The notes: a model not told the origin generated them from the letters alone. Counted from the first letter of the stretch, positions 11,252 to 24,227 are shown. The stretch: 64,000 nt of DNA from Macrocystis pyrifera (GCA_031763025.1 JASSKH010000023.1:1612001-1676000); one strand, 5' to 3'. Program-made: numbers and translations.

Positions 11252-11529
11252 TGTTGATTGGTCCCTAAAGGTATAGGCACAGCTGGCACGGGAACGCGTG
11301 GTTGACTCCAGACAGTAACACGGAACTCCTCTTATATTATATCCGAGCTGTCGAGTGACAGCCCATGCATCGTATGCAGGTTATTATCCAACATGACGCG
11401 GGAATAAACCTCCCGTTTATCCCCCCGAATATCCGACTAAATATCCCTCTCCTATAATCCTATGTCAATACATGGAACTCCCTAATATTTGATGTAACGT
11501 CTCCGTCGTGTTTCTGAGCACAATCAATA
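11252..11529 (-). repeat. LTR of element B, left copy (3' LTR)
   Basis: 278 bp with short inverted ends (TGTTGATTGG on the left, CAATCAATA on the right). It matches the two halves of the right LTR. Confidence 0.9.
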
Positions 11530-12186
11530 TCCCCCCTGCTCATTATACACGACCATACTTTAATATCCCCCCAGCTCTGTACACTACAATGTACGACTCC
11601 GCTGGGTGGAAACATCTCAATATTATGACCAACTCAAACGAAATTCAGAAACATAATTTCACTCCAGAACCAAAAATCAAACTCTCAATTTCCAAAATAC
11701 TATCCAAACTCTCCAACTCAGAAAACATTTTCTATGGACCGCACACGCCCCCAGGCGCTTCATAGTCTCTCTTCAACCTTATCCAAAAAAATCTCCCTCT
11801 ATTTCATGAGGAATTAATGCAAATCATATAAAACATCACAGTAGCCATACTCATCAGAATAAAAATTAAGCCAAGAAAATAAATGCCAGAGATCCCAAGG
11901 AACCCCGTTCCCTCGGACAAGGGTCTCCCCTTGCCCCCTACTCCTGCCATAGATACACAGATCGCGACGGTAATGCGAGATAGCATACATTCCTTCACTT
12001 GAATTTTATTTGACGTGGGGACTACTCGAAAACACCAAAAACTCTCGAAATCCATCACCAGGAACGAAATGGTATCATCCTCGGAATTAGCCAGGGAAAA
12101 ACGGCAGCATCTTCGGATTTATACGTAGTTCACACAAATCCTTCACTCAAAAATAACATAAAACCTTCCACCTCGGAAAAACCGTG
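11530..12186 (-). other. 3' noncoding part of element B
   Basis: About 650 bp between the end of the RNase H region and the left LTR. It holds the polypurine tract next to the LTR and a second C-rich run near 11563. No separate gene is seen. Confidence 0.6.
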
Positions 12187-14154
12187 TCAAATATTCATCA
12201 GAAAATCCCGGTGGTAACGAAACACCGTGTTGTTGAGCGGCTTTGTCAAGAAGTCTGCATGCTGTTTCTCCGACTCTACATGGGTAATAACAAACTCCCC
12301 CTTAAAAATAAGCTCGCGCAAAAAGTGGTGTCGTACGTCGATGTGCTTCGAATTCGACGTGCACACTGGATTTTGTGCCAGGTGCCTTGCCCCCTCGTTA
12401 TCCTCGAAAACCGTAATGCATCTCTCCCCAAACCCCGGAAAAATAAAACTCCATACATAGCGCATGAACATTGCCTCCTTGATGGTGTCTGCCAGTGCTA
12501 CATATTCGGCCTCAGTGGTTGAGAGTGTGACGCATTTCTGCGTCCTAGAAAACCAGCACACACACGCCCCAGCACACATGATGGCCCCACCGGAAACTGA
12601 CCTCCTGTCAGTGGCTTTGTTGGCATAGTCTGCATCTGCAAACGCTACCAGCTCAAGCCCGCTACCCTTCTGGAACGTAATGCCGAAATCACTCGTAGAA
12701 AAAATACATACTCTAAAATACTGACTGCTGTCTTCCAGTGTACTTCCCTCGGCCTATTCGTGTACCTCGCTACCGCCCTCACCGCGTTCGCAATATCTGG
12801 TCGTGTTTGGTTCGCAAGCCACATCAAGCACCCCACCAACTCGCGGAAAGGCCAATCACCCACGGGTTCATTCTCGTCAAACTCCTCGAGCTTCACACCA
12901 GTCGAAAGCGGGTTATTCCTCCCAGAACTAACACCAAACCTCGCCGCGGTATTTTCAGCGAACGCCTGCTGCGAAATCGTCAAAGTACCAGCATCCCAAT
13001 CCCTCGAAAAACAACAACCAGCATACCATCGCAACTCGCCCAGATTGTTGATCGGAACAAGGTTGTTCAGGTCGTCACAGAACTGATCGCATCTAGCCTT
13101 GAGTCCTACAGCAAAAATATCATCCACATGAACTACCGTTACAATGGAGACAGAGCCCGACTCGACCAACCTCATGACACACGCGTCAGCGGGGCTCTGC
13201 TCAAATCCTAGACTCTTCATGTGAGTGAGAAGGTGGTTGTGCCACGACCTCGACGCTTGCTTCAAGCCGTAGAGACTGCGATTCAACCTGACCACCTTAC
13301 CAGACATTTCGCAGCAGCCGGGAGGTAGTCGCATGAATACATCCTCATCCAAACTCGACTGCACGAACGCCTGCTCAGCATCAAAATGACACAAATCCAA
13401 ACCCAACTCGCACGCAATAGCACCCAACAAACGGAAACAAGACGCTGCAGGCGTCGGAGCAAAAGTCTCAAAGAAATCAATACCCTCACGCTGCTTGAAA
13501 CCTCGTGCCACCAGCCTTGCTTTCGCCCGCACCACGTCACCATGCTCGTTGGACTTCCAGGCGAACACCCACTTCGCCGAGATGACGTTGAATCCCTCTG
13601 GTTGCTACGTCGCTCCAAATGTCCCCGCGTCCGCCAGCCCATGGTACTCCTTGTCCATCGCCTGTCTCCACATGGCCGAATACTCGTCCGCACACGCTTC
13701 AGCATACGAGTTCGGCGTCGAAAGCTCGCTCGCCGGGCGTGTGGGAAGGGGAGGGTTCTCGCGCGGTGGGGCTTGGTGGAAAAGTACATGGCCTATACCT
13801 TGCCGCGCTGCCATCAACGACAGCAGCCCATGCCCCATAGCCTCGCGGTTCCGCGCAGTCTCCCCTCTTGTCCGCCCCCTCAGCACATCTCCACCTTCCG
13901 GATGTCGCCCAGCTTCCCCCCTGGCCCGATCACCCTGCACACCGCCACCACCCTCCTGGTGTCGTGCGGTCTCCCCCCTAGTCCGCCCTCTCTGCACAGC
14001 GCCACCGCTCTCCTGGTGTCGTGCAGTCTCCCCCTTGTCCGCCCCCTCAGCACATCGCCATCCCCCGGGTCCGGGATATAATAACCCAGTGCCCGGGCGG
14101 CACGCTGCGAAAGCTGTGGCTGTGGTGACTGCTGCGGCGGCGACGGCGATGATA

Positions 14155-14193
<39 letters not shown>

Positions 14194-16015
14194 GCGACGG
14201 CGGCGGCGGTGACGGTGGATGTAGCGGCGGCGGTGACGATGACGGCGGCAGCGACGGCGACGGTGACGGCGATGGCGGTGGCGACGGTGACGGCGGCGGC
14301 GGCGGCGGGTAGCGGCGTTGGTGACGGCGGTTGCGGCGGCAGCAGTGGAGATGGGGACGGCGGCTCGGGCCATACGTCGGGGCCCCACAGAGGCTCCGGC
14401 GCACCCGGCGGCGGTGGCGACGGCGACGGCGGCGGCGAGGAGCTCTCCTCCTCCGAAGGCAGTAACCCCACAAACGGTTTCCTCGGGTGTTCCCAAGTGA
14501 CGTCACGGGGGAGAACGACCTTCGGCCAGACATCAGCAGGATCTTGCTGCAGTCAGCTGCGTGGTGGTTGCCGCCGTTGAGGTAGAAGCAACCCTCGGTC
14601 TTCAGGGTCCTCCTGACGTGGTGGAAGCCCGGCTTCAGAAACGGGAGCAGCCGCGCAAACGGTAGTCTCCCGTAGAATTTTCGGTACGGCGAGTGCATTT
14701 CCGGCTTGTCCCTTACCCTCGCCGTCATGTTGATCACATCGCTCGCGTACACGCATGACTCAGCCCAGAGGGGCTGCGTCGCCGGCATCCTTGCATCGCC
14801 GAACAGGCGGGTGGCCTCCAGGCGGGACGCCATTGCAAGCTCCAGCGTCATGGCGATCCGTCGCTCGACCACCCCGTCATGCTTCGGAGAATCGACGGGC
14901 GTGTACTCGCGGCGGATGCCGTGGTGGTTGAGCAACTCCACGAACTCCACCTTGGTGAACTCGGTGCCGTTGTCCGAGCGAAGGCACTCCACGATGGACG
15001 GCACACCCTTCGCGTTGATGTCGGCCAGGAAACCAGCGAAGACCTTCGGGACGTCGGACTTCCGCTTCAAGAAATACGGCCATCCCAGTCGCGAGTAGTC
15101 GTCGACGATCATCATCAAGTATGACGCACCGCCAGCAGACGTAGGCTGTTGTCCCGACAGATCCACGAACAGACGCTCCAGCGGCCTGGTAGAACGGCAC
15201 TCGGTCGTCCACGGCACCGCCATCCTCCTCCCTTTCGCCTCAGAACACCCAGCACACGGAACCAACTCCCCAAAAACCTTAATGTCCATCTGGCGTGCCG
15301 TCTCACGGAGAGTGTCAGCATGGGAGTGGGCAAGGGCAACGTGAAGGTCGTTAATATCGATCCTCCTCATTTTTCCAGGAGCCAAAACAGCGGCAGCAAT
15401 CGGGGTCTCTACAATCCGCGTGGCGTCTACGTATGAACCCGCGTCCCTACGCACGAAAGACAGCTGTCCATTCAACGTGTGAGCTCCCTGAGCATCAAGT
15501 GTCACCGGGAATTTCAACATTACTGCATGAAGCGAAAATAAGTTGAAGCGAACACCGGGTACGTATGCTACGTCCGTCAGCCTAACTTGAACGTCACCCT
15601 GAGAGCTGTGCATCACAATTGGAATCTGGCCGAAGTACTCTATCTTCAGTGACCTCATGTCACCGACCACCAAACGGCTCTTACCAGGGGGAGGGGGAGT
15701 ACAGTTTACCATACCAAAAGGGTTGCCAGTCACATGAAAAGTTGCTCCCGAATCCGCTACCCACTCTTCTCTCCCATTAACCCAAAACAAATCATCATTC
15801 GCCTTGCCTTGGTGCGCAAACTGCGCGGTGAGGAGATGCGGATCGAACGTAGGCGTAGGGTTGCCGTTGTTCGCTGGGCCAGGGGAGGGGGAAGTGCTGA
15901 AGGAGGGTTGCTGTGGCGGGGAAGCTCCGGCTGAGGTATACCCACCACTGCCGTAGGGCGTCTCCTGCAGCCAGCCACCTTGAGGAGAAGCGGCACCCGG
16001 GAAAGCGATATTCAT
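12187..16015 (-). CDS. Copia pol of element B (protease, integrase, RT, RNase H; fossil)
   Basis: Parts in order along the minus strand: a retroviral-type aspartic protease near 15.75 kb (VADSGATFHV); an integrase core at about 15.3-14.7 kb (VDDYSRLGWP, DNGTEFTKVEF); a long Pro/Ala-rich linker coded by GC-rich triplet runs at about 14.6-13.6 kb; reverse transcriptase at about 13.57-12.65 kb (RLVARGFKQREGIDF, VVHVDDIFAVG); and RNase H at about 12.58-12.19 kb (STTEAEYVALADTIKEAMF, KHIDVRHHFLRE). The order is that of Ty1/Copia. The region is not a single open frame; it has a few breaks. Confidence 0.88.
14127..14330. repeat. GCG/GCC triplet-rich tract within the element B linker
   Basis: Imperfect GGC/GCG/GAC triplets. 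Frames on both strands through it translate to long Ala, Pro, Arg or Gly runs, which explains several long but spurious open frames here. Confidence 0.85.
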
Positions 16016-16030
16016 TTGCGCGGGAGCTGC

Positions 16031-16452
16031 CTAGCATTCCGCGGCGTGGTGGCCCGGTCTGCCGCACCGGAAGCAGGGCCCCTTGCGCCTCCATGTGTTG
16101 TTCGGTGGGGGACCCCAGCCTGCCGGAGTCGCTGCGGGCGGCGGGGGCATCGGCGGCAACGTCACTGGTGGTGGGTCGGTAGGTACCCAACCCATGGGGG
16201 GGACTACTCCACCCGTACCGAAGGGGTCTGGGGCTGAGTCATCCCAACGGTACCTGCAGCCCACGGCATCCCAACGCCATTTGGGGCCGGTTATCCCCCC
16301 CGATGAAGCTCCTCCCCGGTTGCCACGTTGCTGATGGGGACGGTGCTGCTGCTGCTGTTGAGGATGCTGCTGCTGCCGTTGGTGCTGCTGCTGCTGCTGA
16401 GGCTGCTGCTGCTGATATTGCTGCTGCTGCTGCTGCTGATACTGTCGCTGGA

Positions 16453-16487
<35 letters not shown>

Positions 16488-17021
16488 GGCTGCTGCTGCT
16501 GCTGCTGTCGTTGGGGCTGCTGCTGCTGCTGCTGTTGCCCATCCTTGAGCCTCCCACCTCTCCTGTTCCTCCTTCCCCCTCCTGGACCCGCACCTCCGGC
16601 GTACAAGGCATGCTGACCTACCACTCCCTGCACGCCCAACGCCCTAGAAACCATCTCCTTCTCTACCTTGTCGTTAGCATACGCGTCACGGATGATCTCA
16701 TCGATCTCGGAACGGGGGATGGAAGGGCGGGAAAGAATGGACTTGCTTTGAATAGTATACAAAGATGAGAGGTTGGTGACAATGTGGCGGTTTACTTCCT
16801 CTGTACTCTTACCACATCCTAGCATCGCCAGCTCATCTGCTGCCTTGTCCACCCTTCCTAGGAACAGCAAGGGGTTTTCATCCTCGGCCATTCGGATTGT
16901 ATCAAATTCCCTCCTCAATCTATGAGTTACGGCTATCGTCTTCGGCATATAATAGTCTTCCAACTCCTTCCAAGCACCACTCGGAGACATTGCCTTTTGC
17001 ATTCTAAACTCAGCCATATCG
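16031..17021 (-). CDS. Gag of element B, C-terminal part with zinc knuckle (fossil)
   Basis: It ends with a CCHC zinc knuckle (CFRCGRPGHHAAEC) near 16.08-16.03 kb, preceded by a Gln-rich region coded by CAG repeats. The UBN2-like gag core (LFLGRVDKAADELAMLG) lies near 16.87-16.80 kb. The N-terminal part lies on the far side of nested element C, at 23466-24003. Confidence 0.85.
16340..16545. repeat. CTG/CAG repeat coding the Gln-rich part of element B gag
   Basis: Mostly CTG triplets on the plus strand with TTG/TGG/TAT interruptions. Read on the minus strand they give Gln with occasional Pro, His, Tyr and Arg. Confidence 0.9.
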
Positions 17022-17026
17022 TATCC

Positions 17027-17502
17027 TATTATGGATAATTTGCGTTGTACCCTGGCAATGTAGACAGAGGCTGTGTCCTCGGTGTTACCCGAGATATGAC
17101 ACCGGGCTAGCGATGGCCCGGGGAGTAAGATACTCCCGTGCTGTAGAGAGAAGAAGACGTGATAACACGTAAACACTGGCGCTTAGATGGCCAACACACA
17201 CAGATGTACTCCACAGAGAATGCAAGAGTCCAGACGACGGCAGCTTCCAGAGATGGATAGGCAGCTAGGATACCATCACGATCCGGATAAAGGTCACATC
17301 AGAGAGTGAGATACTCGGTCCTACGAGCAGAGACGATACGGCTGCGATACTCAGTCCTACGAGCAGGGACGATACGGCTGCTATTCCTCCGCATAATATA
17401 CGTTACAAGCCGAAACGGTACATAGACTATGAACTACGACACAAGAGCAGTGCTACTTGAACATTGACACAAACATGGTCATGTGCTAACATTTCCATAA
17501 CA
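17027..17502 (-). repeat. LTR of element C, left copy (3' LTR)
   Basis: 476 bp, starting TATTATGG and ending CCATAACA on the plus strand. It is followed inward by CTCCCCCTCAA, whose complement is a polypurine tract. Confidence 0.92.
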
Positions 17503-17548
17503 CTCCCCCTCAATGTGAAATTCGATGATAAAACCAAGAAAAACAATT

Positions 17549-20500
17549 TCAGTCAGTGATAAAATAGAAAACAGTCAAGAAACCATTTCCTGCAATACAG
17601 TAGTTCGATGCAACCAGCTCAGCTTCCATTGTGGACATGGCTGTAAGTCTTTGAAGACCAGATTTGAAACTGATTGGAGCCCTGGCCAACATCATGATGT
17701 AACACGACGTCGACTTGCCGTTGTCCGGGTTATTAGCCCAGTTTGAGTCCGAGAAGGCCGTGAGCTTAAAGCCTCCCTTCTTGTACACAATTTTGAAGTC
17801 GGTGGACCCTGCCAGGTACCGCAAAATGTGCTTGGCCGCCACCATGTGCACTTTCGACGGATTTGACATAGCACGAGAAATCTGACCCGAGCTATACATT
17901 ATGTCATACCTGAGTACAGAAGCCAGGTACATGACCGTGCCTGCAATCGCTTGGTACCTCTGCTTCTCGTCGGCGTTCAGTAGGGTCTCCTCCGGCTGCT
18001 TTGTGGAGAGTTCAGGTCCGTATCCGGGAGTCAGTGTTGGCTTGCAGTTGGCGAAACCGAATCGCTCCAGCGAGGACTTGGTGTAGTCCTCCTGGTCGAT
18101 TGTAAGCGTCCTTTCAGCACGGTTGCGGGTGACCTGCAGCCCAAGTACACGCGACACATCTCCCATGTCAGTCATCTTGAACCTGTCCATGAGCTGCGCC
18201 TTGATCTTCTCGATTACTTCGATGTTGCCACCAATCACGAGTAGATCGTCCACGTACAAGGTGAGGATGACGGTGACACCCCCATGCTGGTATATGTAGA
18301 CACAAGTGTCGGACTTCAGCGGGATGAAACCGATGACCTTGAGGACGGGATCAATGATATGGAACCAGTTCCCGGGGCTCTGAGCTAGCCCATAGGGGCT
18401 TTTCTCCACCCTCATGACCAGAGGGCCTCCATCCTTGTCCTTGGTCTGGTAGCCAGGTGGCTGAGCTACAAATACTTCCTCTTGAATGTCGGCATACAGA
18501 AAAGCAGTTTTCACGTCCAGCTGAAATACCTCCAGATCCAGCTCCGCTGCAATTGCTAGCACCATTCGGATGCTTTGCAGACGGCAAACCGGAGCAAACG
18601 TACTGCCGCAGTCCAGGCCGGGAACCTGGTTCCAGCCTTGAGCCACAACCCGCGCTTTGTATAAGTTATCAGCTTTACGCTTCAGAACCCACCTGGAGTT
18701 GATGACTTTCTGTCCCGGAGGAACAGATGATCGCGGTACCAGCTTGTACACTCCTAGTTTGTTCAGACTGGCCATTTCTTTGTCCGCGGCAGCTCCCCAA
18801 AACTTAGCGTCTGGAAGCTTCATGGCTTCAGCATATGACTTGGGGACTCCCGGCTGCATGGTCTGTACAGCATACGCGTACTCCACGAATCTAGACATGC
18901 CGTTCTTGTGAGCTACGTCCTGGCGCTCCCCCTTCGTGATGTACGCAAAACCGAGCCGTCTCAGTTCGCTAAGTGTTCTGGCGTTAGGTTGGCTTGAGAC
19001 AGATCTGGTCACGGCCGGTGTAATGGCGCGACCTCCGCGCGACGCAGAACCACCACGTGAAGAACCACCACGCGAAGAACCACCACGCGAAGAACCTCCA
19101 CGCGAAGAACCTCCACGCGAAGAACCACCACGCGCAGAACCACCAGGCGTAGCACCAGACGGCGTAGATCCCGATGGCGAAGCGGAAGGGCTCACTCCCC
19201 CAGGCGAAGCAGGCGGGGTAGGAGCAACAGGGCTAACGCCAATATCGCGATCGGTGACATCACGGATTTGTTCCAAAAAGTCGGTCACTAACGGCTCTGC
19301 AGCGTCCAGGTTAGGAGAAGGCGAACCAATATCTTGATTAGACGTGTATTCACGCACATCCCTTACCAAGTCGTCACTTTCGTCGTACGTGAACTTGCTG
19401 TTGTCGAAACCACCGACCTCCACGCGAGGCAGTGCAGAGGGCGTCTCACTGAAGACAACATTTCGACTCTCTCTGACACGTTTCGTCGCTGGATTGTAGA
19501 CCCGGTAAGACTTGCTGTCTGTGCTATATCCAACCAGGCGTCCTTCTCAAGCACGCGGCTCCAATTTCTTGGTGTGGGTCTCTACGTGTACAAACGACCT
19601 AGCCCCGATAATTCGAATGTTCCCGAGGTAAGCATCGTTGTCGTAGAGTGCCTTGTAGGGCATACCGTTGCTCAACGCCGCATGTGGGACCCGGTTGCTC
19701 AGGTAGACTGCAGTCAGCATCAACTCCCCCCAGAGAAAACTCGGGAGACCCGAATCAGCAAGCAAACAGCGCACGATACCAGCAAGCGTTCGACTTGCCC
19801 GCTCGTTTGCGCCGATCTGCTGAGGGGTATTGGTAGAAGCAAACTCCAACCTGACGCCGATGTTTAGACAGTACTGGCGGAACTCCTCACTCGTAAACTC
19901 CGTACCTTCGTCCCCTCTCAGGCGGACTAAACGCTCTCCGGACGGAATCACGACGGCCTTGTTGAACAGCACGAGGGAGTCGATGGTGTGTGTCTTGCTC
20001 TTGATGAGGTAAATCTCCTTCCACTTCGTCAACTGATCAACAAACTTGGTGACGTAGGTGTAGCCGCCCAGTGCCGGAGGGTTGATCGGTCCCATGGTGT
20101 CAACAGAGACATGTTCAAACGGCCGCTGGACGTCATACGACGCTTGTTTCGGGTGGGGTTGCTGCTCACTCTTGCCGAATGGGCAGACGTCGCACGGCGT
20201 CAGGTCACCGTTGTACTCAACACCGCTGTGCGGCATCTTCCGAAGAACTTCCATGCTGCTGCGGTTGGCATGCCCCATGCGACGGTGCCACAGGTCAGCA
20301 GAAACCACCTTTAAGGCAGCACCGCTAGGCTTCACGAAGGTACCAGCACGGTTTTCGATCGCGACAGCGATGGAGCACATGATTTGTCCGGTCGTTGCAT
20401 CGACGCCTAGAGTCTTCATCGGCACAACGAGGTCGCCCTTTTCGAACCTCGGTTTCTCCGGGTAGAACAGTGCAGCCATCCCCTCCACCATGGCCATGGA

Positions 20501-21154
20501 GACGGAAAACAGGTTCGTTCCCAGCCCAGGGACGATGATTGCACGAAAGGAGAAATCCTGGTCGTTCCCACCATCATCGGTAATGGTGCCGTTGACGGTG
20601 CCTGCAGCTACCCCGTACAGGATGTGCTTTCCAGCTGCGACGATCTGGTGGGGAACCTGAAGAGGTTCATAGTCCCGCATTGAGGCTAGCAGTCCCGGGG
20701 TCAGCTCCGGATCGACGAAGTTGAATGATGCCCCGCTGTCCACCAATAGCTCAATGTAGGTGCCGTCGGTACGAAGCCCACCTTCACCTGACAGGTCAGG
20801 AGTGCTCGCCATGAGCGCTCGAAAAAACCCCATCGGGTAGACGGTAGGTCGGTTGTGATGCCGCCTGAGCAGACGCAAGTTCCCCCGATTCAGCCCCGGA
20901 TTCCGCGGTGGGAGCCCCATGAGAAAGCGTGTCCGCCGCTCGCAGGGGCACTCCCATCGCGGTGAACGAGTAGCCAAAACCGTTTTGTGTCTGCGGAGGA
21001 GGCGGAGCCACGGGTGCGCTCCCGATATGAGCGAAACCAACAGCCCCCGACTGTGGTTGAGGAAGAGCGGCGGGGTGAGCGCTCCCGACATGAGCGAAAC
21101 CAGCGGCACCCGACGGTTGTGGTGGAAAAGCGGCCGGATGTGCGCTCCCGACAT
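17549..21154 (-). CDS. Copia pol of element C (protease, integrase, RT, RNase H; fossil)
   Basis: Parts along the minus strand: aspartic protease near 20.74 kb (VDSGASFNFVD); gag-pre-integrase near 20.3 kb (LWHRRMGHANRSSMEVLR); integrase at about 20.1-19.7 kb (DTMGPINPPALGGYTYV, GDEGTEFTSEEFRQYC); a Ser/Gly repeat spacer near 19.05-19.15 kb; reverse transcriptase at about 18.8-18.1 kb (FQLDVKTAFLYADIQEEVF, LYVDDLLVIGG); and the start of RNase H near 17.6 kb (STMEAELVASNYC). The order fits Copia. There are a few breaks, so it is not one open frame. Confidence 0.9.
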
Positions 21155-22106
21155 GAGCGAAACTGCCTTGCCCCGGAGACTGCAGCATCGCCAGGCGTGC
21201 AGTCAGCGACTGGATCTCTCGCTGAGCCTTGCACTCGTTGTCGCTGTGGCTGGTAGTCTTGTGATAGCTGCACCACTTTGGAGAGGGGTCGCCGGCCTTC
21301 TTGCCCTTGTCCTTCCACCGCGACTTTCCCGACTTCGACCGGCTCTTCTTGGCTGGCTTAGGGCAATCTCGCTGGAAGTGTCCGTACTCGTTGCAGTTGT
21401 GGCACCGGTCTTTGCTGGTCGCGGCCATTGCCGCACCACGGCCGGAGACTGCGGGCCCCGACGACTTCCTCGATTGTGCGTCGATAAAGTAATTCACAGC
21501 GGTTCGCTTTATTTCCTTGACATTTGGAAACGGTTGCCGGTAATGCAAGTCCCGCATGAAGCTGTAGTCCGACGAGTGAACGAGAGCATTTAACACTAAG
21601 TCCTCGAACGTCTCCTCCGGCGTGGTCTCACCCATATCTTCAAGCCGAAGTTTTAAGTCGTCCATGGTTGCCAGGAAGTCGATGACGTTCTGACCGTGTC
21701 GGAGCTTGGCAGAGTGGAGTTGCTCCCTGAGGACTCGCCGGGATTCTTTTGTGTTTCCGGCGAAGCGTTCCTTCAGGGCCGCCCAAGCCGCAGCTCCATT
21801 TCCCATTTCACCCCCAGTCTTCCCTTGAAAAGGCTTCGTGGTAATGTTAGCGGATTCATCTGTGGAGAAGTAAATGAGGGAGAACAACTGGTTGTTCCGA
21901 CTTTTCCAGTTTGAAGCTGCTGTAGCAGCGTCCATCCCAGTGCCACTGGGGCACGATTCTCCGTCAAGAATCTTCAGCAGGTCCTGCGAATGAAGACCCA
22001 CCGCCATTCGAAACTTTTCCGCCCATTCGCGGTAGTTCCGTTGATCTTTGCATTGACCAACGGTTTCGAGCGTCTTTTTCAACGCAGTGTAAGGCGATTC
22101 TGTCAT
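20796..22106 (-). CDS. Gag of element C with zinc knuckle (fossil)
   Basis: About 436 codons with a UBN2-type gag core (YREWAEKFRMAVG near the start, FLATMDDLKLRLEDMG in the middle) and a CCHC knuckle (CHNCNEYGHFQRDC) near 21.4 kb. Repeated FAHVGSAHPAA segments follow the knuckle. It overlaps the start of the protease frame, as is common in this family. Confidence 0.88.
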   Translation of the reverse strand: MTESPYTALKKTLETVGQCKDQRNYREWAEKFRMAVGLHSQDLLKILDGESCPSGTGMDAATAASNWKSRNNQLFSLIYFSTDESANITTKPFQGKTGGEMGNGAAAWAALKERFAGNTKESRRVLREQLHSAKLRHGQNVIDFLATMDDLKLRLEDMGETTPEETFEDLVLNALVHSSDYSFMRDLHYRQPFPNVKEIKRTAVNYFIDAQSRKSSGPAVSGRGAAMAATSKDRCHNCNEYGHFQRDCPKPAKKSRSKSGKSRWKDKGKKAGDPSPKWCSYHKTTSHSDNECKAQREIQSLTARLAMLQSPGQGSFAHVGSAHPAAFPPQPSGAAGFAHVGSAHPAALPQPQSGAVGFAHIGSAPVAPPPPQTQNGFGYSFTAMGVPLRAADTLSHGAPTAESGAESGELASAQAASQPTYRLPDGVFSSAHGEHS

Positions 22107-22989
22107 CGCCTCCCGATCCTTTTCCAGGGAACGGGGCTACGCTCAAGGCGCGTAGGCTTTCCTTACACGCGTAACGCCCCGAGTACCTGAGTATCTCGAC
22201 GCGCAAGGGACGGTGCAAGATCTTGTTGCTACACGGATGTAGGCTTCTCAGGATTGCAGCCCTGGAGCTCACAACCCTTGTCCGCCGGACACTCACCAGT
22301 ATCCGCCCAGACTCCTATGCTCCGGGAGACACAGGAATAACCTACCACAGATGACTAGGCTGCGGTGTATGGCGTCGGAGGTGTCAACTCCGGCCACGTC
22401 CTGCAGTCACACGGGTCAGATGCACTGCTCAGACAGGTCGAATCCGCAACCTTACGCACGCACCACAAACCGGTACGAGAAGGTAGTCTTGGATGTAAAC
22501 CCTACCTCGCGTGACGACGCACGCGCAGGAAACGTGGAGCACGTTATATTTATTTGATGAGGCTGCCACAACGGATGCACCCAGCCAAGCCAGATCCTCA
22601 CCCTTACACACGCTACTGAGTCGGCACCCAGCAGCTAGAAGGTATCTTGGACAGACTACACCTCGCGATACGACACGCGCAGGTGATTTCGAGAAGTCAA
22701 TTACACAGACCCAGAATACCTGAACGGTACTCTGCACATGCGAACCAACAACCCTGCACAACTCTATTCGCCGACCTGAATCAACGCCTAGAAGTTGTAC
22801 CCCCGAATGCTTTACACACAGCAGTAGCGTACCGAATGTGCAGCCGAGAATCCAGGTGATCAGTCCGGATCCAACAGCAGACGGGTTGACTCAATGTAGA
22901 CCTCCAGCAGAAAGCTCCCTCCAGCAGAAGAAACCTCCGCAGAGAAGATGTGTGTGTTCACTACACGCACAACGCGAGGCTCATTAACC
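22107..22989 (-). other. Leader of element C between 5' LTR and gag
   Basis: About 0.88 kb of noncoding sequence. The bases just inside the LTR (GGTTAATGAGCCTC on the minus strand) sit where a primer-binding site would be and loosely resemble the common Copia site, but the match is weak. Confidence 0.6.
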
Positions 22990-23464
22990 TATTATGGATA
23001 ATTGCGTTGTACCCTGGCAATGTAGACAGAGGCTGTGTCCTCGGTGTTACCCGAGATATGACACCGGGCTAGCGATGGCCCGGGGAGTAAGATACTCCCG
23101 TGCTGTAGAGAGAAGAAGACGTGATAACACGTAAACACTGGCGCTTAGATGGCCAACACACACAGATGTACTCCACAGAGAATGCAAGAGTCCAGACGAC
23201 GGCAGCTTCCAGAGATGGATAGGCAGCTAGGATACCATCACGATCCGGATAAAGGTCACATCAGAGAGTGAGATACTCGGTCCTACGAGCAGAGACGATA
23301 CGGCTGCGATACTCAGTCCTACGAGCAGGGACGATACGGCTGCTATTCCTCCGCATAATATACGTTACAAGCCGAAACGGTACGTAGACTATGATCTACG
23401 ACACAAGAGCAGTGCTACTTGAACATTGACACAAACATGGTCATGTGCTAATATTTCCATAACA
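22990..23464 (-). repeat. LTR of element C, right copy (5' LTR)
   Basis: 475 bp, nearly identical to the left LTR. Confidence 0.92.
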
Positions 23465-23465
23465 T

Positions 23466-24003
23466 ATCCTGTCATGGCCTCCATCATCAATCCATACACC
23501 AATCTCGCGTCCCTAATCTCCTGGGGGGAATGTCTGGAGGCTAATTCCTCCGGCGAAACCCTCATGTCACCCACCATAACTGGGTTTGCTGTGTTACTGA
23601 GTACATGCAAGCACCCAAGCGATGATAGGTATGCCAAAAACTTACTACGCCACATACTAAAGTGGGCCTCTACGTTATCGAACTTCGGGGGTCTCGACTG
23701 GGACAAACTTGGGCGGTACAAAGAAGGTAGTGACATGCCTGATCGGGCCTCCAGCCCAGGTGTCGGCACCGTCGACGCTGCTTGTTGTCTTCCAGCAGTT
23801 CCTTCTCCTCTCGTCCCCCCACCGGCCCCCCCTTCCTTTCCTGCTCCCTGCGCGTCCCTCTCGGCGCGCAGTCTCTGCTCCTCCATCGTCCTTTCCAGGA
23901 CCTCTATTTTCTTCTTCATCTCCTCTATGGTCTTTTCACTCTCCACGCTGGCTTCTTGACTGGGCATATCCTCGAAACTAGGCATGCCGAAGCAGGTTCC
24001 CAC
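23466..24003 (-). CDS. Gag of element B, N-terminal part (fossil)
   Basis: It starts with MGTCFGMPSFEDMPS, followed by a predicted coiled coil (EEMKKKIEVLERTMEEQRLR) and then PPKFDNVEAHFSMWRSKF, a typical Copia gag entry segment. It ends at the TATCC duplication of element C; the rest of gag lies at 16031-17021. Confidence 0.85.
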
Positions 24004-24060
24004 CTCTCTAGGTTGGCCTTGGCTACGCTTGCCAATAGAAGATCGCCGGACTCACTAGTG

Positions 24061-24227
24061 TGTTGATTGATCCCTAAAGGTATAGGCACAGCTGGCACGG
24101 GAACGCGTGGTTGACTCCAGACAGTAACACGGAACTCCTCTTATATTATATCCGAGCTGTCGAGTGACAGCTCATGCATCGCATGCAGGTTATTATCCAA
24201 CATGACGCGGGAATAAACCTCCCGTTT
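24061..24227 (-). repeat. LTR of element B, right copy, inner part
   Basis: It matches 11252-11418 with about three differences, then stops abruptly where the 4.56-kb insertion begins. The missing outer part is at 28787-28897. Confidence 0.88.

Larger units (their letters stand above)
17022..23469 (-). mobile_element. Copia LTR retrotransposon C, nested in element B gag
   Basis: It is flanked by the duplication TATCC (17022-17026 and 23465-23469), with LTRs at 17027-17502 and 22990-23464. Genes read on the minus strand, the same orientation as host element B. The internal part carries gag, protease, integrase, RT and RNase H in Copia order. The LTRs differ at only about four positions in 476 (about 99 percent identical), so it is young, and it must be younger than element B. 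It looks close to whole in layout but has a small number of breaks (about two or three). Confidence 0.92.

Noticed and set aside
13495-14580. Long plus-strand open frame rich in Ala, Gly and Asp
   Set aside because: It is antisense to the GC-triplet linker of element B pol; all frames are open there because of the repeats.
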